Source: Glandiceps talaboti (taxonomy: Eukaryota > Hemichordata > Enteropneusta > Spengelidae). From it: a DNA stretch of 64,000 bases. The stretch covers positions 5,982,598 through 6,046,597 of the forward strand of contig NC_135560.1 of assembly GCF_964340395.1 (NCBI RefSeq), written 5' to 3'. This document shows, piece by piece, positions 1-35,044 of the stretch. The notes beneath the pieces were generated by a model that was not told the origin of the DNA, ran no database searches, and saw only the letters and a program-made list of their open reading frames with translations. Numbering within the stretch: position 1 is the first letter of the stretch; each line of letters opens with the position of its first letter. A program made the position numbers and the translations under genes.

Positions 1-94
1 CAACACTTATAACTCCTGATTTCGCCTTTACACCGGTAAGGAAGGCCGTGGCAGTTCCAGCTGAGTCTGCTGTTTGTGCGTCTGTGTTATAAGT
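1..94 (-). CDS. ALPL-like: Alkaline phosphatase exon 3 (partial, cut by window edge)
   Basis: Acceptor TTTTCACAG before 94. The exon opens with TYNTDAQTADSAGTATAFLT and so contains the active-site Ser. It is cut at position 1. Confidence 0.92.
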
Positions 95-3000
95 CTGTGA
101 AAAACAATTAAAGCGACACAGTCTGTAACTTGTTGGATTTTATTTTCCCACTTATAAATGCAGTTCGAACTAATAAAAACATTGAAACATATTTATTGAC
201 CGGTACAGTTCTCACTGGAAACCCGTGTAAAAGTGTCACTATGACATACTATTATATATGGTTACCAATATTATATTCGAAAATCACTACGCTCTCGTTT
301 CCAAACTTCTTTGCACATACTCAAGCATATCTAGTATTGTGTCGACTTAGATTTGTTTTATCATTTTTGCTTTACTGTTTACGTTTCAGTGTGTAAGGTG
401 TATTAAGCTTAATTGCAAACTGAGTTAAATAGTTCTTAGAAAACGGGATGAGTATGGCTGAAAAAAAGTCACAATTTAGATTTCTGGATTTTTCGTATTT
501 AAAACCATTTCAATATTAAAATGAAGCCTAAATGAAAACGAAAAATAACTATTTTTTCGGAGTGCCTAACTCAAGTGTACTCTTACTAGTCTGTAAGGTA
601 CGCCGTGACGGGCACCCTCACACATCGGGACTAGTTTTACCCAGCACATTTCATTTTTCAGTATTGGTAGTCCAAGGCCACCATACAACACAGCCTGTGC
701 CTCTTTAGTATAACTTCAAATAATGAAACATGGATCAAGAAAGTGGAAATTGACAATTTATATAATTATATAACAAAATAAAATAGCCCATGTACAATAC
801 TCGTTCCGATTGCGGTGATCGGATAATCCATTGCATGAAAATGGCTTATAAGTACTAATTATTCAGGAAAATATCAATTCCTAGGTTAAACACGAATGTA
901 CGGGCCGTAAATAACTAAGCCTTTATTGGCACCAATACCGCAATAAACTAATCAAATACAATCATTAATCATGCATGAAAAGGGAGAAGCGTTGAAGACT
1001 TTAAGAGCTAAAACAGTTTGTAAATCTATATGGGTTTGATGAATTGAACCACCAACGAATGTTTCACTCTCCGGAAAGTATTAGGCGTAGGAGACTAATT
1101 TGTCAACGTCTAAATCGAAATTTCACTTTATGTTGATCAAAAACCTGAAAAGAGGGGACACAGAGGGGACACGTCTTTATCGAAGGTCGTTCTATGTTTG
1201 TTCACACATGTATGTGACCCCGGGTTTCCTGATTCAGTTGTTCAGGTTGCGATGACGTTTGTCGCATCATTTACATATGATTTTATAGGAGTGAATCCCC
1301 CGGACTACTCGTTATTACGTTATTAGGCATGATCTCAGTCCAAGATTCACCTGGTCATCATGTGCCAAGCACTTACCTTAGCCAGGGCAACATGTGGCAA
1401 GTTCTCAAAATTTAATACGGTTTCTTCTCCTGGTTGTCCATTTAGTTGACCTTTGAAGATACGGGCTGACGTAACAGTGGCGATACCCATGCCGTCACCC
1501 AGGAAGAAGACAACATTCTTGGCAACGTTTGTGTTCAGCGTCTGCAGTTTGAGGGCATTTTGTAACGTTGCCTGTGCCTGTTGGTTCCACTCATCGGGAC
1601 CTTAACGATTAAGAAATAGATATTTACAAATCATAATGATCAGTTGTTTATATGTATACTTTATGTATTATTGTTTGATGTGCAAGTTCATTTCCCATTC
1701 AATAAGACTGAGCAACTTCACTGTCATATGTATTTGATAATCAAGACTTAACTTGTTTAATTATTGTACTCAGATAATATTTTAAGTTATCTTTATATAA
1801 TATCAGAATATCTGCTTAGGGGTCTACCATTGAGGCCTAAAAAGTGTGTCGTTCCGATTACGCTTAAGTTTATAATAGGTGGGGTAGGTAGGTTTTTTGT
1901 AATGTAATTTTTTTCATGTGCGAGTGTCTGGATCAGGTAGTTATGTTTTCCGTTGTTTTCCATAAGCTTAAGGTTTCTATGTTATTGGTTTCTTTCCATC
2001 AGATATACGTACAGACATTACAGATTGGACGAACAGTTTTATATTGGGCTTTTTAGGTTGCTGTCACTTTCCGCATCCACTATTTCTCGCAAGACTTCAC
2101 AATTTAATTTTTTTCTCGAATATACGTTTATGGTCGGCAGTGAAAAAATAGGTGGGGTCGGTTAACCGGAACCACACATGTCAGACTTCAACCACCAAAA
2201 ATCATAAATTTAAAAAAGTAACATATTAAAGGCATCATGAATGACTTCAATCTAATCTTTTGTATAGCGCTACTTAATTCACGTACAAGCTGTAAGACCA
2301 CAGGCACTTGTTTCCCCAGATATGTTCCTGAATACAATAAGATAGCGATAATAATGAGATACTTGGCAAATAGTATATGAAAGAGGTAAAATAACATGGG
2401 CCGGTTTCTAGGATCGTGTAAGTCCACTCACCGCGAAATATAAACGTTTATATTGATATTTCGCGATGCTTGCACTTGTTAACGCGATCCTAGAAACCAG
2501 TGTTATTTTATCAGTTTCATATATTTCTTGGGCCAAGTATCTCAATATTATCAATATCTTAATGTATTCAGGAACATATCTCGGGAAACATGTGCCTGTG
2601 CGTGTGTAAGACGTATTTGATGGACATGTTGTAGAAGGCCTTATATATGCCTTTTGTAAGGGGCACAGACTTTGTATTTAAGAATGCAACGATATCTTTG
2701 ATGGTGTATTTTGAAATTACATCCGAATGTAATGAGAAATAATTTGAAAAATATAACTTTACATAAGGTCGATTTTAATTATTTTAATTTATTTTGATTT
2801 GCTTTGGCCAGGAAACAAGTAAAATGTCAATATTTATCATATCTCAAAATTGGTCACACTACTGTTATACATTGCGAGTATCAGCCAAAACGACCTTAAA
2901 AATTCACCCTTCCTGCCCCTCCTCTATATCTGTAGACGATGATGAAGAGCATTGATAAACGTTCAATTCGTCAAACATGTCATGCGCTATAACGTACTCG

Positions 3001-3241
3001 AACATAGAAAGGTCTATACATGTATGCACTATTATTAGATTAACCGATTCCATACAAGTTAGCTAACACTATTAAACATACTAAATGTACAACGTGAACG
3101 TCAAGTTCCAAACTACATGAATTTGTAACTGTCGATCTACGTAATCACACATCATACATGTAATTACTCACCTTGGGCCAGACTGGATGCATGCAACTGA
3201 CATAGGATACAAAGTACAAGAAATGAGAAATAATTTTTCAT
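1..3241 (-). CDS. ALPL-like: Alkaline phosphatase, N-terminal part (exons 1-3, runs off left edge)
   Basis: Secreted, probably GPI-anchored phosphomonoesterase of the metazoan alkaline phosphatase family (known of family). Minus-strand coding exons are 3241-3172, 1600-1377 and 94-1. Intron phases are 1 and 0, and the reading frame passes cleanly through both junctions. Residues 1-23 form a signal peptide (basic Lys2, then a hydrophobic FLVLCILC core). The mature part starts near GPDEWNQQAQATLQ. FLGDGMG at about 56-62 carries the metal-ligand Asp59, and exon 3 reads DADSAGTATAF-like sequence (actual ADSAGTATAF), with Ser109 as the phosphorylated nucleophile. About 129 residues are present of the roughly 500 usual, so the metal-binding second half and GPI signal lie left of the window. 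The start is the only Met before the signal sequence, about 85 nt below a TATA box. Family assignment is very secure; the paralogue is not. Confidence 0.93.
588..650 (+). repeat. Dispersed repeat family F, copy 1
   Basis: The segment AGTCTGTAAGGTACGC followed by GGGCACCCTCACACATCGG recurs at 57718-57800 on the same strand and inverted at 4025-4130. A degraded partial copy may begin at 21618. All copies share the GTAAGGTACGC core and the CCCTCACACATCGG block. Confidence 0.6.
1377..1600 (-). CDS. ALPL-like: Alkaline phosphatase exon 2
   Basis: 224 nt, acceptor AAG before 1600, donor GTAAGT after 1377, phases 1 and 0. It contains the FLGDGMG metal site and the conserved TSARIFKGQ stretch that follows it in animal alkaline phosphatases. 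Confidence 0.93.
1833..2177 (-). mobile_element. 350-bp MITE family A, copy 1
   Basis: This segment is the reverse complement of two copies at 30049-30410 and 37958-38328. Shared blocks include the poly-A tract next to TAGGTGGGGT, the CAATGG/TCTGTGTTATTGGTTTC region, the ATCCACTATTTCTCG stretch and GGTCGGCAGTGAAA. The ends form an imperfect inverted repeat: AGGCCTAA plus GTGTGG-TTCCGATTAC on one side and TTCCGGTTACC on the other. No coding capacity is seen. Non-autonomous DNA transposon is inferred from the inverted ends. Confidence 0.75.
2300..2600. repeat. Near-perfect 300-bp foldback palindrome
   Basis: CAGGCACTTGTTTCCC at 2300 is mirrored by GGGAAACATGTGCCTG near 2583-2598. GGTTTCTAGGATCG (about 2402) pairs with CGATCCTAGAAACC (about 2485), and CCGCGAAATATAAACG pairs with the ATATTTCGCG stretch across a tiny centre at about 2441. 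The arms are about 145 bp with almost no loop. It sits in intron 1 of the alkaline phosphatase gene. Confidence 0.8.
3172..3241 (-). CDS. ALPL-like: Alkaline phosphatase exon 1 (signal peptide)
   Basis: 70 nt, ATG at 3241-3239, donor GTGAGT after 3172. It encodes 23 residues of a hydrophobic secretion signal and ends in phase 1. It is too short to stand out as an ORF; it is supported by the frame match to exon 2. Confidence 0.88.
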
Positions 3242-3321
3242 AGTTGTTTGAAGAAAGACAGCAGTGATTTCAAAGTTGACAAAAGCAGTGGACGTCGAGT
3301 TGTACTTTGTTCAGGTGTGTC

Positions 3322-3328
3322 TTTTATA
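3322..3328 (-). promoter_or_regulatory. TATA box of the alkaline phosphatase gene
   Basis: The minus strand reads TATAAAA at 3328-3322, 81 nt above the ATG. This spacing allows a start site near 3295 and a short 5' UTR of about 55 nt. It is a good match to the consensus in the right place, but no transcript data back it. Confidence 0.6.
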
Positions 3329-3730
3329 GACAAAATCACACAAACTTGGCAAACAGTTTGAGTTTTGCGTCTTAAGATAAGATAGCAACTATCACATTAG
3401 TGATATACAGTTGCACGTATTTGTAATTGCTGTTTACAATACCTGTGACGTAATCAATACTGTTGTCTCTCACGTGGTTATTTGGATGAATCATCATGAG
3501 CTCCAGTTCACTAAAGCCCTGCAACGCAGGCCGTTATTAATACTACCTGGGCCCTTGATGTGTGATCGAACTTTCAAGGTTCCATGGATCTCGCGGAACA
3601 CAATAACACATGATTGGATATACTGAAGAAGAGTTTTGAAAAATCACTCAGAAGGTGAACACGTGAAATTGTTATGTTGTGTAATTGTCAGTGTCATAAA
3701 ACAGAACAAAGAGTACAAACTCCAAACTTA

Positions 3731-3911
3731 TCAATTTATCCAACTTGATCATCAAGCCAGATATAAACACTTTGATTCAAAAACTGAAATTTTCAAGAAC
3801 TCTTTTTTCACCAGAACAATCGTTGACTGTAATGCACTACCCTCTTCGGTCATCGAATCATCTTTGACTTCATCATTCAAGACAAGACTTAGAGATCACT
3901 TAAATCAGTAG
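3731..3911 (+). pseudogene. Non-LTR retrotransposon reverse transcriptase C-terminal fragment
   Basis: The plus-strand frame reads ARYKHFDSKTEIFKNSFFTR, then TIVDCNALPSSVIESS, then LTSSFKTRLRDHL before a stop at 3909. This matches the usual C-terminal block of LINE ORF2 proteins: a short aromatic stretch, FF-R-T, a W/C-N-LP segment and a closing SF+-RL. The Trp normally before N-LP is Cys here. Only about 60 residues are recognisable and no RT palm motif remains, so this is a 5'-truncated dead copy. Confidence 0.6.
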
Positions 3912-4024
3912 TATTCATATCTTAACCCTTAGCCACCATTAGTGTGTGAGACTCCTAGGGAGGCGGTGCCAATCATTTATCCAGATCCATATCAAGATCC
4001 AGATCATACTAATATAAGTATGCC

Positions 4025-4130
4025 ATGTCGTGTTGTCCCGCCCTCACCGTGCACCGTCCATATCTCTCAGAAAGAGGAGTTGACCGATGTGTGAGGGCGC
4101 CACATCAAAGCGTACCTTACCGATTGAGTA
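4025..4130 (-). repeat. Dispersed repeat family F, copy 2 (inverted)
   Basis: It reads CCGCCCTCACCG, then TTGACCGATGTGTGAGGGCG, then GCGTACCTTAC. It is the reverse complement of 57718-57800 over about 100 bp, including the outer CCCTCACCG block. Confidence 0.65.
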
Positions 4131-4499
4131 TTATCAGAAAATTTATAAAACTTAAGGACATTTTAGATAGTCGAGGTCAGCAAAGACGAGAACCGTTTTT
4201 TTCTACGTAGTATGTCCGTAGACAAAGTATTCAACAGAACGTTAGGTATTTATCACTAAAAAGTGATATTAAGACTGTTCAGAAATGACAACTTCAATAT
4301 GTACATACAGTTGGTGTGCGAAAATACAATCAAAATCCAATACTTTACATGCAGAAAGTAAACTTTGAAAAGATATCAAAAATTCCTACTCTGCACACGT
4401 AGTTACAGGCCTTCACAGGTAATCCTAAAGTCGGCGATGTTTACCTCAACTGCAAGTTGCCCAACAGTAGTAAAGAAACCACATTAAACTCGTTATCAA

Positions 4500-4832
4500 A
4501 ACCTTTCTTTGCAACACTTTAGCTGTGCTGAAATGGTTGTCTAACTTTAAATTAGAAGTTAGCTTCATTAAATCGCTAGTCGAGACTGTTGGGTGAAGAA
4601 TCTCTAAATCGGTCTTTGGTTTTAAATGAGTCTAAAATGGGGTCTGGGGTTGACAGCATTGGCCACACACCCCTACCAGATCTGACTAGGGGTACCCCTG
4701 GGGGGCTCTTCCCTTCATGAAAGTTGCTTGTACACATTTTATGCTCTTCAATTGTGAGCCTTGTATTTTTCATTTTATTTTTTCCTGACTTGAATCATAC
4801 AGCACTCTTCTAGTATGTGTTGTGTATAATAA

Positions 4833-4890
<58 letters not shown>

Positions 4891-4955
4891 GCTAGCTGGC
4901 TGACTGACTGGCTGGTTGATGGATGGATGGATGGATGGATGGATGGATGGATGAG
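4500..4955 (+). repeat. Probable retroelement 3' end with (ATTG)n and (GATG)n tail
   Basis: A non-coding stretch ends in GTGTATAATAACG followed by about 14 ATTG/TTGA units (4833-4887), a degenerate TGGC/TGAC section and nine GATG units (4918-4955). A tetranucleotide tail after a TAATAA-like end is common at LINE or SINE 3' ends. The body is not recognisable, so the class is unknown. Confidence 0.4.
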
Positions 4956-5879
4956 CATATTTATGTTTCAAACCCATGGAGTAACTACAGTGAGATGGAC
5001 TTCACATTTTCTTGGGAACTTAAGATTCTCTTGAAGGATGTTGTAGGTTGACAATGAAGACAATGAAAAATATTTAAAATGGTCATAGTATTATTTAGCC
5101 TTGCGACAAAAGCAAGTACATCTTTACACTAAAGTCACTCATGGGAATGACTATCTAAATAAGTTCACACTGCAGGACCCCACATATACGTCTATTTGCA
5201 CCCATCTTATTTCCTATTCTTTCAACACGATGGTAAACTATTTCCTATTTGTCGAATACAAATAACTGCTATATATATGTCTGCTACAACATATAACCTT
5301 TCTTTTTCTGTTCGTAAAGTTCAGAAGTTTGGTGACCCATTTCATGTATACGCACTGTCGTCATATCGCATGGCAAATTGCTCCGATATATAAAGGGCAT
5401 ATGTCAGTTAACAATGGTAGTTTTTAGCAGATCTTTGAAATTGCAATATATTGCTTTAGCTTTCATAAATTTGCCACCACGATTCAGGATAAGAAACCAC
5501 TGTGTCAAAAGTAATTTGTGTTCACTGTACAATATTTCATTACATTCAAAGACTACTCTAGAAATCTAATAACATTGTAATCACGTCATGAACAGCTTCA
5601 CATGTATAAAATCACTAGTTCGGAAGTTAAATATCATATGATCTTCGAATAATTGGCCTGTTTTTCAGTGAATATTTTCTACAAAGTAGAAACTGTAATG
5701 ATGTGTTCCGTATGTCTCTCTGGGATGAGTACTTTAATTGGTTATTGGCGGAACTCTAAATCGGTTTATGAACTAAATCATCCGATGTGTGTTGTATTTC
5801 AGCTACTTCATATTCTCCCACTCTCAAATGTATATGATTTTTCTGGTCAATTATTACGAATACGTATCGGTCATGAACA

Positions 5880-6165
5880 CAATTAAGAACAGTTCCCCAA
5901 CATTTTTCTTCGTTCAGCCAAGAAAAATATGGGTGACCTGAGGGGCCTTGTAACCAAGAGTTGAAAGACACGTCCTTCACATGTTTTTCCAGCTGAATCA
6001 AGGAAAATATTGAGGGAATAACATAATTATATACACGCAATAATATACTAGTATATTGGGGGAAATAATGGCATGCTGGATGGTATATCAATATGGACCC
6101 AATTTGGAACGTTTTGACTTATTTTTTGTGCACTGTAAAACCAATGACGTGGACGCGCGTTGTCG
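5880..6165 (-). repeat. Dispersed repeat family G, copy 1
   Basis: Reverse-complemented, it aligns with 19290-19555. Shared blocks are CGTTCCAAAT, the ATAATTATATTATT region, AAGGCCCCTCAGGTCAC (AAGGCCCCCTTAGGTCAC in the other copy), CTTGGCTGAACGAA and TTGGGGAA. There is no coding potential. Confidence 0.55.
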
Positions 6166-7356
6166 TTAATCCCATAGTTTCTGTTCGAACGCGTTCATTC
6201 AACTTGGCTTGCTTGAGGTGATGAGCCGAAACATCAATTTATGATATGAAAATAACATAACATCATTATAATGTGATCCAGAAACCGAACCATATGTCAG
6301 TGTTTGTCCAAAATGCAATATAATTCCCCCCAAATAACTCGTTGTCCATTTTCCATTTATCAAACTTTGTAATGCAAATTGATTGATACACGTGTAATAA
6401 GTCCAATACCATGACACTTACAATTCGTCTTTGTACCCACTAAAACATTCATCTCTTTTGTAACCCTGTCTGGTCATACCGATATCAAATTCATGAAACA
6501 CGTGAAACACACGATGAAGTTTATATTGTTTATATCAATACGAGGACGCTATACATTATTTACTACTAATAACAATGAAAATAAATGAAATAACCCATTT
6601 CCAATTGATTTTACACTGAGCATACAGGCAGTACAATATATGCATTTATACTCCAAGGAAATTATTTTTCCTCTGTTTCGCTTCAACAGGTTTGCTTTTA
6701 TCCAAAGACATTGATTAATACGTCATGTTAAAAATGATAAAAGCTGATTCCCAAACCCAATATATACATTATTTTGGTGACTATGGACAGCTACTGGAAC
6801 TTAGCTTACTATATAAAGTATACACATTGTAAATAAGTGAAAATTTAAGAAGGAATATGTGGAGGCAAAAAGGAAAGCCCATTTCTTATTGAGTTAAAAG
6901 TCTCTAATACTTGTATATACAAGTATAGATGTACACACTATCTCGTTAAAAGTTTTGAATTTCACTGTTTATAAGAGTTTTGATAAAAAAAAACGAGTTG
7001 AACTATTATGTGTGGTAGTGATAATTGAACGGCAGTTAGTTGGTGGAATAAATGGTCCAAATTATGTAGGTAAAGATAGTTGAATATGTGAATATATACG
7101 AAATAGAGACGATTGGGCATGATAAAGATACACAAGGCTGGGATAAAAGTTACAGCATACAGTACAGTGATTATTCCCTGTAGAAAAAGCCTGAATGTTA
7201 GATTAAAATTTTGGCAACCTTATCTCAGTCTCTTCAAACTTTTTTTTTTCAAAAGTAGATTTATCAAATTGAGAAGAATTCTAATAATGATGATGAGAGC
7301 TAATAAGTTATATAAAGAAAAGATGTTAATGAAACTCAGAAAGCATAATCACGCAC

Positions 7357-7456
7357 ACGCACACACACACACACATACATACATACATACATACATACAT
7401 ACATACATACATACATACATACATACACACATACATACATACACACACACATACAT
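7357..7456 (+). repeat. (CA)n/(CATA)n microsatellite
   Basis: CACACA followed by roughly 18 CATA units and mixed ACAC. The plus and minus ORFs across it are artefacts of the repeat. Confidence 0.95.
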
Positions 7457-8228
7457 AGGGGTTTGTTGATTTATTATCAAGTTTAGACTGCGAAAGTTTG
7501 GAGTTTCTCCAATGAATTCTGTGTTTTACTATATCGCGGTAGCGGTTCAAACACTAGCTTTCATGCATTGAAAATAATGAGCAATGTTAAACAAAATCGA
7601 CTTTCAGCTGTTAGACTCGACATAGGCAACATTCATATGAGCTTACACAGATCTGCTTATCTATAGACAATAACAATTCACAGATGCTGCATGTGTTGGC
7701 GATACTATTGATGTTGTATAAAACCAGTTCATCCCATTGTTATTTATCCAACAATGTGTATAGAAGGGAATCCTCTGTAATGGAGAATGGGAATAACTAT
7801 GCCATCATGATAACTTCCGATTGATGCACTGCGTGGATACTATTATATCTTGAAAGCATGAACGTCAGGGTTTCATCTTGATATGAATTCTGACGTCAAT
7901 TTGTACGATTTTGATGAGCATTCTGGTTTGTTCCCACGTCGTTGCCTATAACAACGGGTGTTCCAGTGTGAGCACATCCTCCCCACCTCTGTGTAGTGGA
8001 ACTTGAACAGTGTCATTGACACGTGCATTGAAACGCCACCTGGTGTTCAGGGTGTGTTAGAGTTAGAAGAGATGTTGAATTGAGTAGAAAAGTGGGTTCC
8101 CATTTATTCTGCTTCGGAACATTAAGTATTTATTGCAGAGTGGTGTGGTGTTGGATGTTCCAGAGGATTTTGTTGTTCAATCTTCGCCTGAAAAGTCATA
8201 TTGTGATCATAGATATTGGTCACCTACC

Positions 8229-31578
<23,350 letters not shown>

Positions 31579-31634
31579 ACAGGCTGAACCTTATTTCGGA
31601 TGATATTAACATTTTTTGCAATTAGCGTGTTTAT

Positions 31635-31637
<3 letters not shown>

Positions 31638-31696
<59 letters not shown>
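31638..31696 (+). repeat. (TA)n microsatellite, left border of Penelope-like relic
   Basis: About 29 TA units, starting 60 bp after the EAR gene stop codon and abutting the left inverted arm at 31697. Confidence 0.95.
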
Positions 31697-31697
<1 letters not shown>

Positions 31698-32485
31698 TTA
31701 AAAATGAAAGAAGGCGAGTATGTTATTCCATTATAGATTTACACTACGGTCCATTTCACCGAATGGATCATCAGGTGTATGCGTGAGCCGGTGGACTCGT
31801 CTTTGTGTAAGGGGGCATTCGTTTGGTTTTGCTGAAGTTACGGGTATTTTGTTGTGTTTGATTAGCTTTGAGAGGATGGATTTGTTGTGAGCATTAATTA
31901 TGCGCCCTTGCAGGAAAATGCCTCATAAAATGCATTTTTAAAAAGCAACGGTCACCACTAACGAAGATCATAAAACCTACATGGGTATTAGTGACACACA
32001 ATTCAAAAGCAGATGGAATAACCACAAGTCTTCATTCAAACTTTAACACAAGAAGAAAGATACTGCGCTCAGTAAATACATTTGGCACCTAAAAGATAGC
32101 AAAACTAATTATGATATGAACTGGTCTCCTCAAACAAGCTAACTCATACTATAATGTTACCAAACGATGTCAACTATGCCTGTGGGAAAAAATTTTTATT
32201 ATAACCCCTGATAAATCGATCACCTTGACCAGTAGAACTGAACTTATCAGTAAATTCAGGCATACTATCAAGTTCGTACTTAAAAATACGTAACATTTAT
32301 TTACATATATGTTTGTGTACACACCAGCCGTCAATGACCCACCTGACTGCAAACACACATTGGCACAATACACAAAGTCAGCGAGTCCACCGGCTCACGC
32401 ATACACCTGATGATCTTTTTGGTGAAACGGACCGTAGTGTAAATCTATAATGGAATAACATACTCGTCTTCTTTCATTTTTATGT
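31697..32485 (+). mobile_element. Penelope-like retroelement relic with inverted terminal repeats
   Basis: The arms 31697-31806 and 32380-32485 are inverted copies of each other (GTATGTTATTCCATTATAG, ATCATCAGGTGTATGCGTGA, GCCGGTGGACTCG). Between them the plus strand encodes a decayed GIY-YIG-type nuclease region. Readable pieces are KATVTTNEDHKTYMGISDTQ, FKSRWNNHKSSF and LSKYIWHLKDSK, with stops among them. This series is typical of the C-terminal domain of Penelope-like elements. Each arm carries CTGATGA...GAAA, like a hammerhead core, in opposite orientation. Family assignment is by resemblance; no reverse transcriptase remains. Confidence 0.6.
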
Positions 32486-32537
32486 ATGAAATGCTCTCCA
32501 TGCAGATTGAGCACTCTACTTGGCGAATGAAGAATGA

Positions 32538-32666
<129 letters not shown>

Positions 32667-32763
32667 TTTTTACACTAATGTGTTTTGTACTTATTGTTAA
32701 ATCCATGACCAGTCATCACTGACACACTTGCTCATAAGTGTTTTCAATATGTGTTGAGTCGTC

Positions 32764-32766
<3 letters not shown>

Positions 32767-32819
<53 letters not shown>

Positions 32820-32830
32820 CGCGCGCGCGT
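32767..32830 (+). repeat. (GT)n/(GC)n dinucleotide repeat
   Basis: About 24 GT units followed by GCGC, then a looser TGT/GGGGG-rich section to about 32960. Confidence 0.9.
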
Positions 32831-32969
32831 AAGTGTCCTTGGAGGCAAGTGTATGTATGTGTATCTGTACGTGTATGTGTATTTGTATATGTATATGAAG
32901 TGCCTGTGTGGGGGGGGGTGCCTGTAAGGGGGTGCCTATGCGTGGGGGTGCCTGTGTGTTGGGATTGGG

Positions 32970-34320
32970 TCTGTGAGTATAGAGTATGTTATAAAGGAAA
33001 GCGTACACAAATATCAATTATAACGTACTATGTTTCTTTGATTCCTATTAGAGTAACGTTTCTCTGTAGCATCCAAGGCTAGTGCCAATAATACTCTCTA
33101 TTGCCAGACTAGTGAGTCACTTTCTTCGGCTGGGCGGTTGATTGGTAGGTGGCCACCCTGTTTTTGAAATTGGCGGTAGAAGGGGTCGTACTCTTTTGGA
33201 AATTTTGGATGGGGAGGGGGTAATTGTGTTTTGATTCTGATGGAAGACAAAATCCATTCCATTGCTACAATGGTATGACCTCTGAACAGTGGTATTTGCT
33301 CTTGTCCCAGTACCTTACCTATACTTGGAGACCCCTAGGACTCCTTCACCCCAGAGGTCACTCACACAGTCAACAAACAATCCGATGCACCAACCATTTA
33401 CTGTCATAATGGTAGTGAACTCTTCTTAAACAATTTAACCCTATGTATAAAGATTAATTGCTAGTTTAGGATGATACTGTCTTTTCAAAATGTGAAATTA
33501 TTGCCAAGATAGTCTAAAAAGTTGCCTTAAAAAACTCAAGGTAATTTCTCCCCTACCAATGGTAAAATCTACTTATCATTGCAGTTATTGTTCTTTTTAT
33601 TTAGTACTTTACAGCAAGTGTGTATGTGGGGCGGATGTCATAGGCTAGTTCATGATTAGTTTGCCTTCACTGGTGGCAATTAATGTAGGAAGAGTTACTT
33701 TTGTGTTTTCCCTTTCATCTGCAGACAGAATATAGGCTGGACAAACATGAAAAAAAATTAACTTGGGAAGGGGGGTACTTAAGTGATGGGTGCTGACCAG
33801 AAACATTTTGTTGGCCTTTAAAACTCTTGCTACGGTGAGTGTTATGCCACTACGTTCTATAAAGCTTCACGTTACAAGTTGTGGTTGGCCAGGAGATCAC
33901 TAACAGCAATGGGCAAATAGCAGTAAATGAGAAAAAATAACTTATTGCATATGTTCTGTTGTATTCCAACAATTGTCTGTAGGAATGACAGTCTCAAAAC
34001 TTTGCCCTTACGGAAGGCACTCAGTTTAAATCTGGTTATTGTTGTATTTTAATTTGATTAGTTTGGGCACAGACAAGTACTTGTCTGTGGTTTGGGTTTT
34101 TTATTATTAGTTTTACAATTATTGATGACTTCCGGTTTTAGGAAGACGATATCTGTTGTGGGGATTCACATGTTGTATCAAATTGCGTTAAGTAAGAGGT
34201 TGAGTGATAGCCTACCCGGAGACGTGTACGACTAATTCTACAAAACTCTTTTCGCTATCCTTAAGCTTACTGGCATTATAATTTTTGAATTTTCGCTCGT
34301 CCAACAAGTCTACTCTGAGC
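32970..34320. other. Intergenic stretch, no gene seen
   Basis: There are no convincing exons. CCCTTACGGAAGGCA at 34007 also occurs at 26420, a short shared word of unknown origin. Confidence 0.4.
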
Positions 34321-34361
34321 TAGCGAGTGAGCGAGTGGTGGGTGGTGGGTGGGCGGGTGAG

Positions 34362-34470
34362 TGTGTATGCATGTATGTATGTATGTATGTATGTATGTAT
34401 GTATGTATTCATGCATGTATGTATGTATGTATGTATGTATGTATGTATGTATGTATGTATGTATGTATGT

Positions 34471-34510
<40 letters not shown>

Positions 34511-34613
34511 ATGTATGTATGTATGTATGTATGTATGTATGCATGTATGTATGTATGCATGCATGCATGTATGTATGTATGTATGGATGTATGTATGTAT
34601 GTATGTATGTATG
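34362..34613 (+). repeat. (ATGT)n array
   Basis: Roughly 60 ATGT units with occasional ATGC variants and a central (GT)10. It ends directly beside the Penelope-like 3' region. Confidence 0.95.
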
Positions 34614-34672
34614 AGGTAGAAATTAAAGATGTCTCGACCAGTCACTATAATCTTCTGATGATCTTTATTAAA

Positions 34673-34712
34673 ACCGACGTTTCGGAAGCGCAACAGTTGC
34701 CTTCTTCAGGGT
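34673..34712 (-). ncRNA. Hammerhead-ribozyme-like motif in the Penelope terminal repeat
   Basis: The minus strand reads ACC, CTGAAGA, a GCAA-CTG-TTGC hairpin, GAAAC, GTC, GGT. That is the order of a minimal type I hammerhead: stem I (ACC/GGT), CUGANGA core, stem II, GAAA core, a two-base stem III (AC/GU) and the GUC cleavage site. Stem II is imperfect next to the core (A-C mismatch), so it is probably a decayed or weak ribozyme. Hammerheads in Penelope terminal repeats are established; this instance is inferred. Confidence 0.45.
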
Positions 34713-35044
34713 AAAACTAATACTTAGATAAAATGGATAAAATCGAAAGTCACAAAATGCTAAAATGAATACAGGATAAAAGTGTCGGAATAAAATGCTA
34801 CAGATATGGAAGTAAAATATGACTACAGGGTGAAAAGATCTTACTAACCTCGAACGTATTCCTGGATGGTAAACTGAATATGAATGAAGAGAGTAGCCTT
34901 AGGTGGGCTTAAAAAGAAACGTAATATGGCCACCTAGCTTGAAAGGGAAAGGGGACAATAGGCGGGGGGGGGGCTGAAAAATAAATGGAAAGTACGGTGA
35001 CAAAGGTGAGCTCGAGGGAGAAAGTGGACAAAAAAGGGAGAAAG

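Noticed and set aside
3411-3626. 71-aa ORF upstream of the LINE fragment
   Set aside because: No family resemblance and no splice or promoter context.
34327-34714. Long ORFs on both strands encoding MYVC or HTYI repeats (also at 7113, 17679, 29626 and 35330-35891)
   Set aside because: They are six-frame products of ATGT/CATA/GT microsatellites, open in several frames at once.
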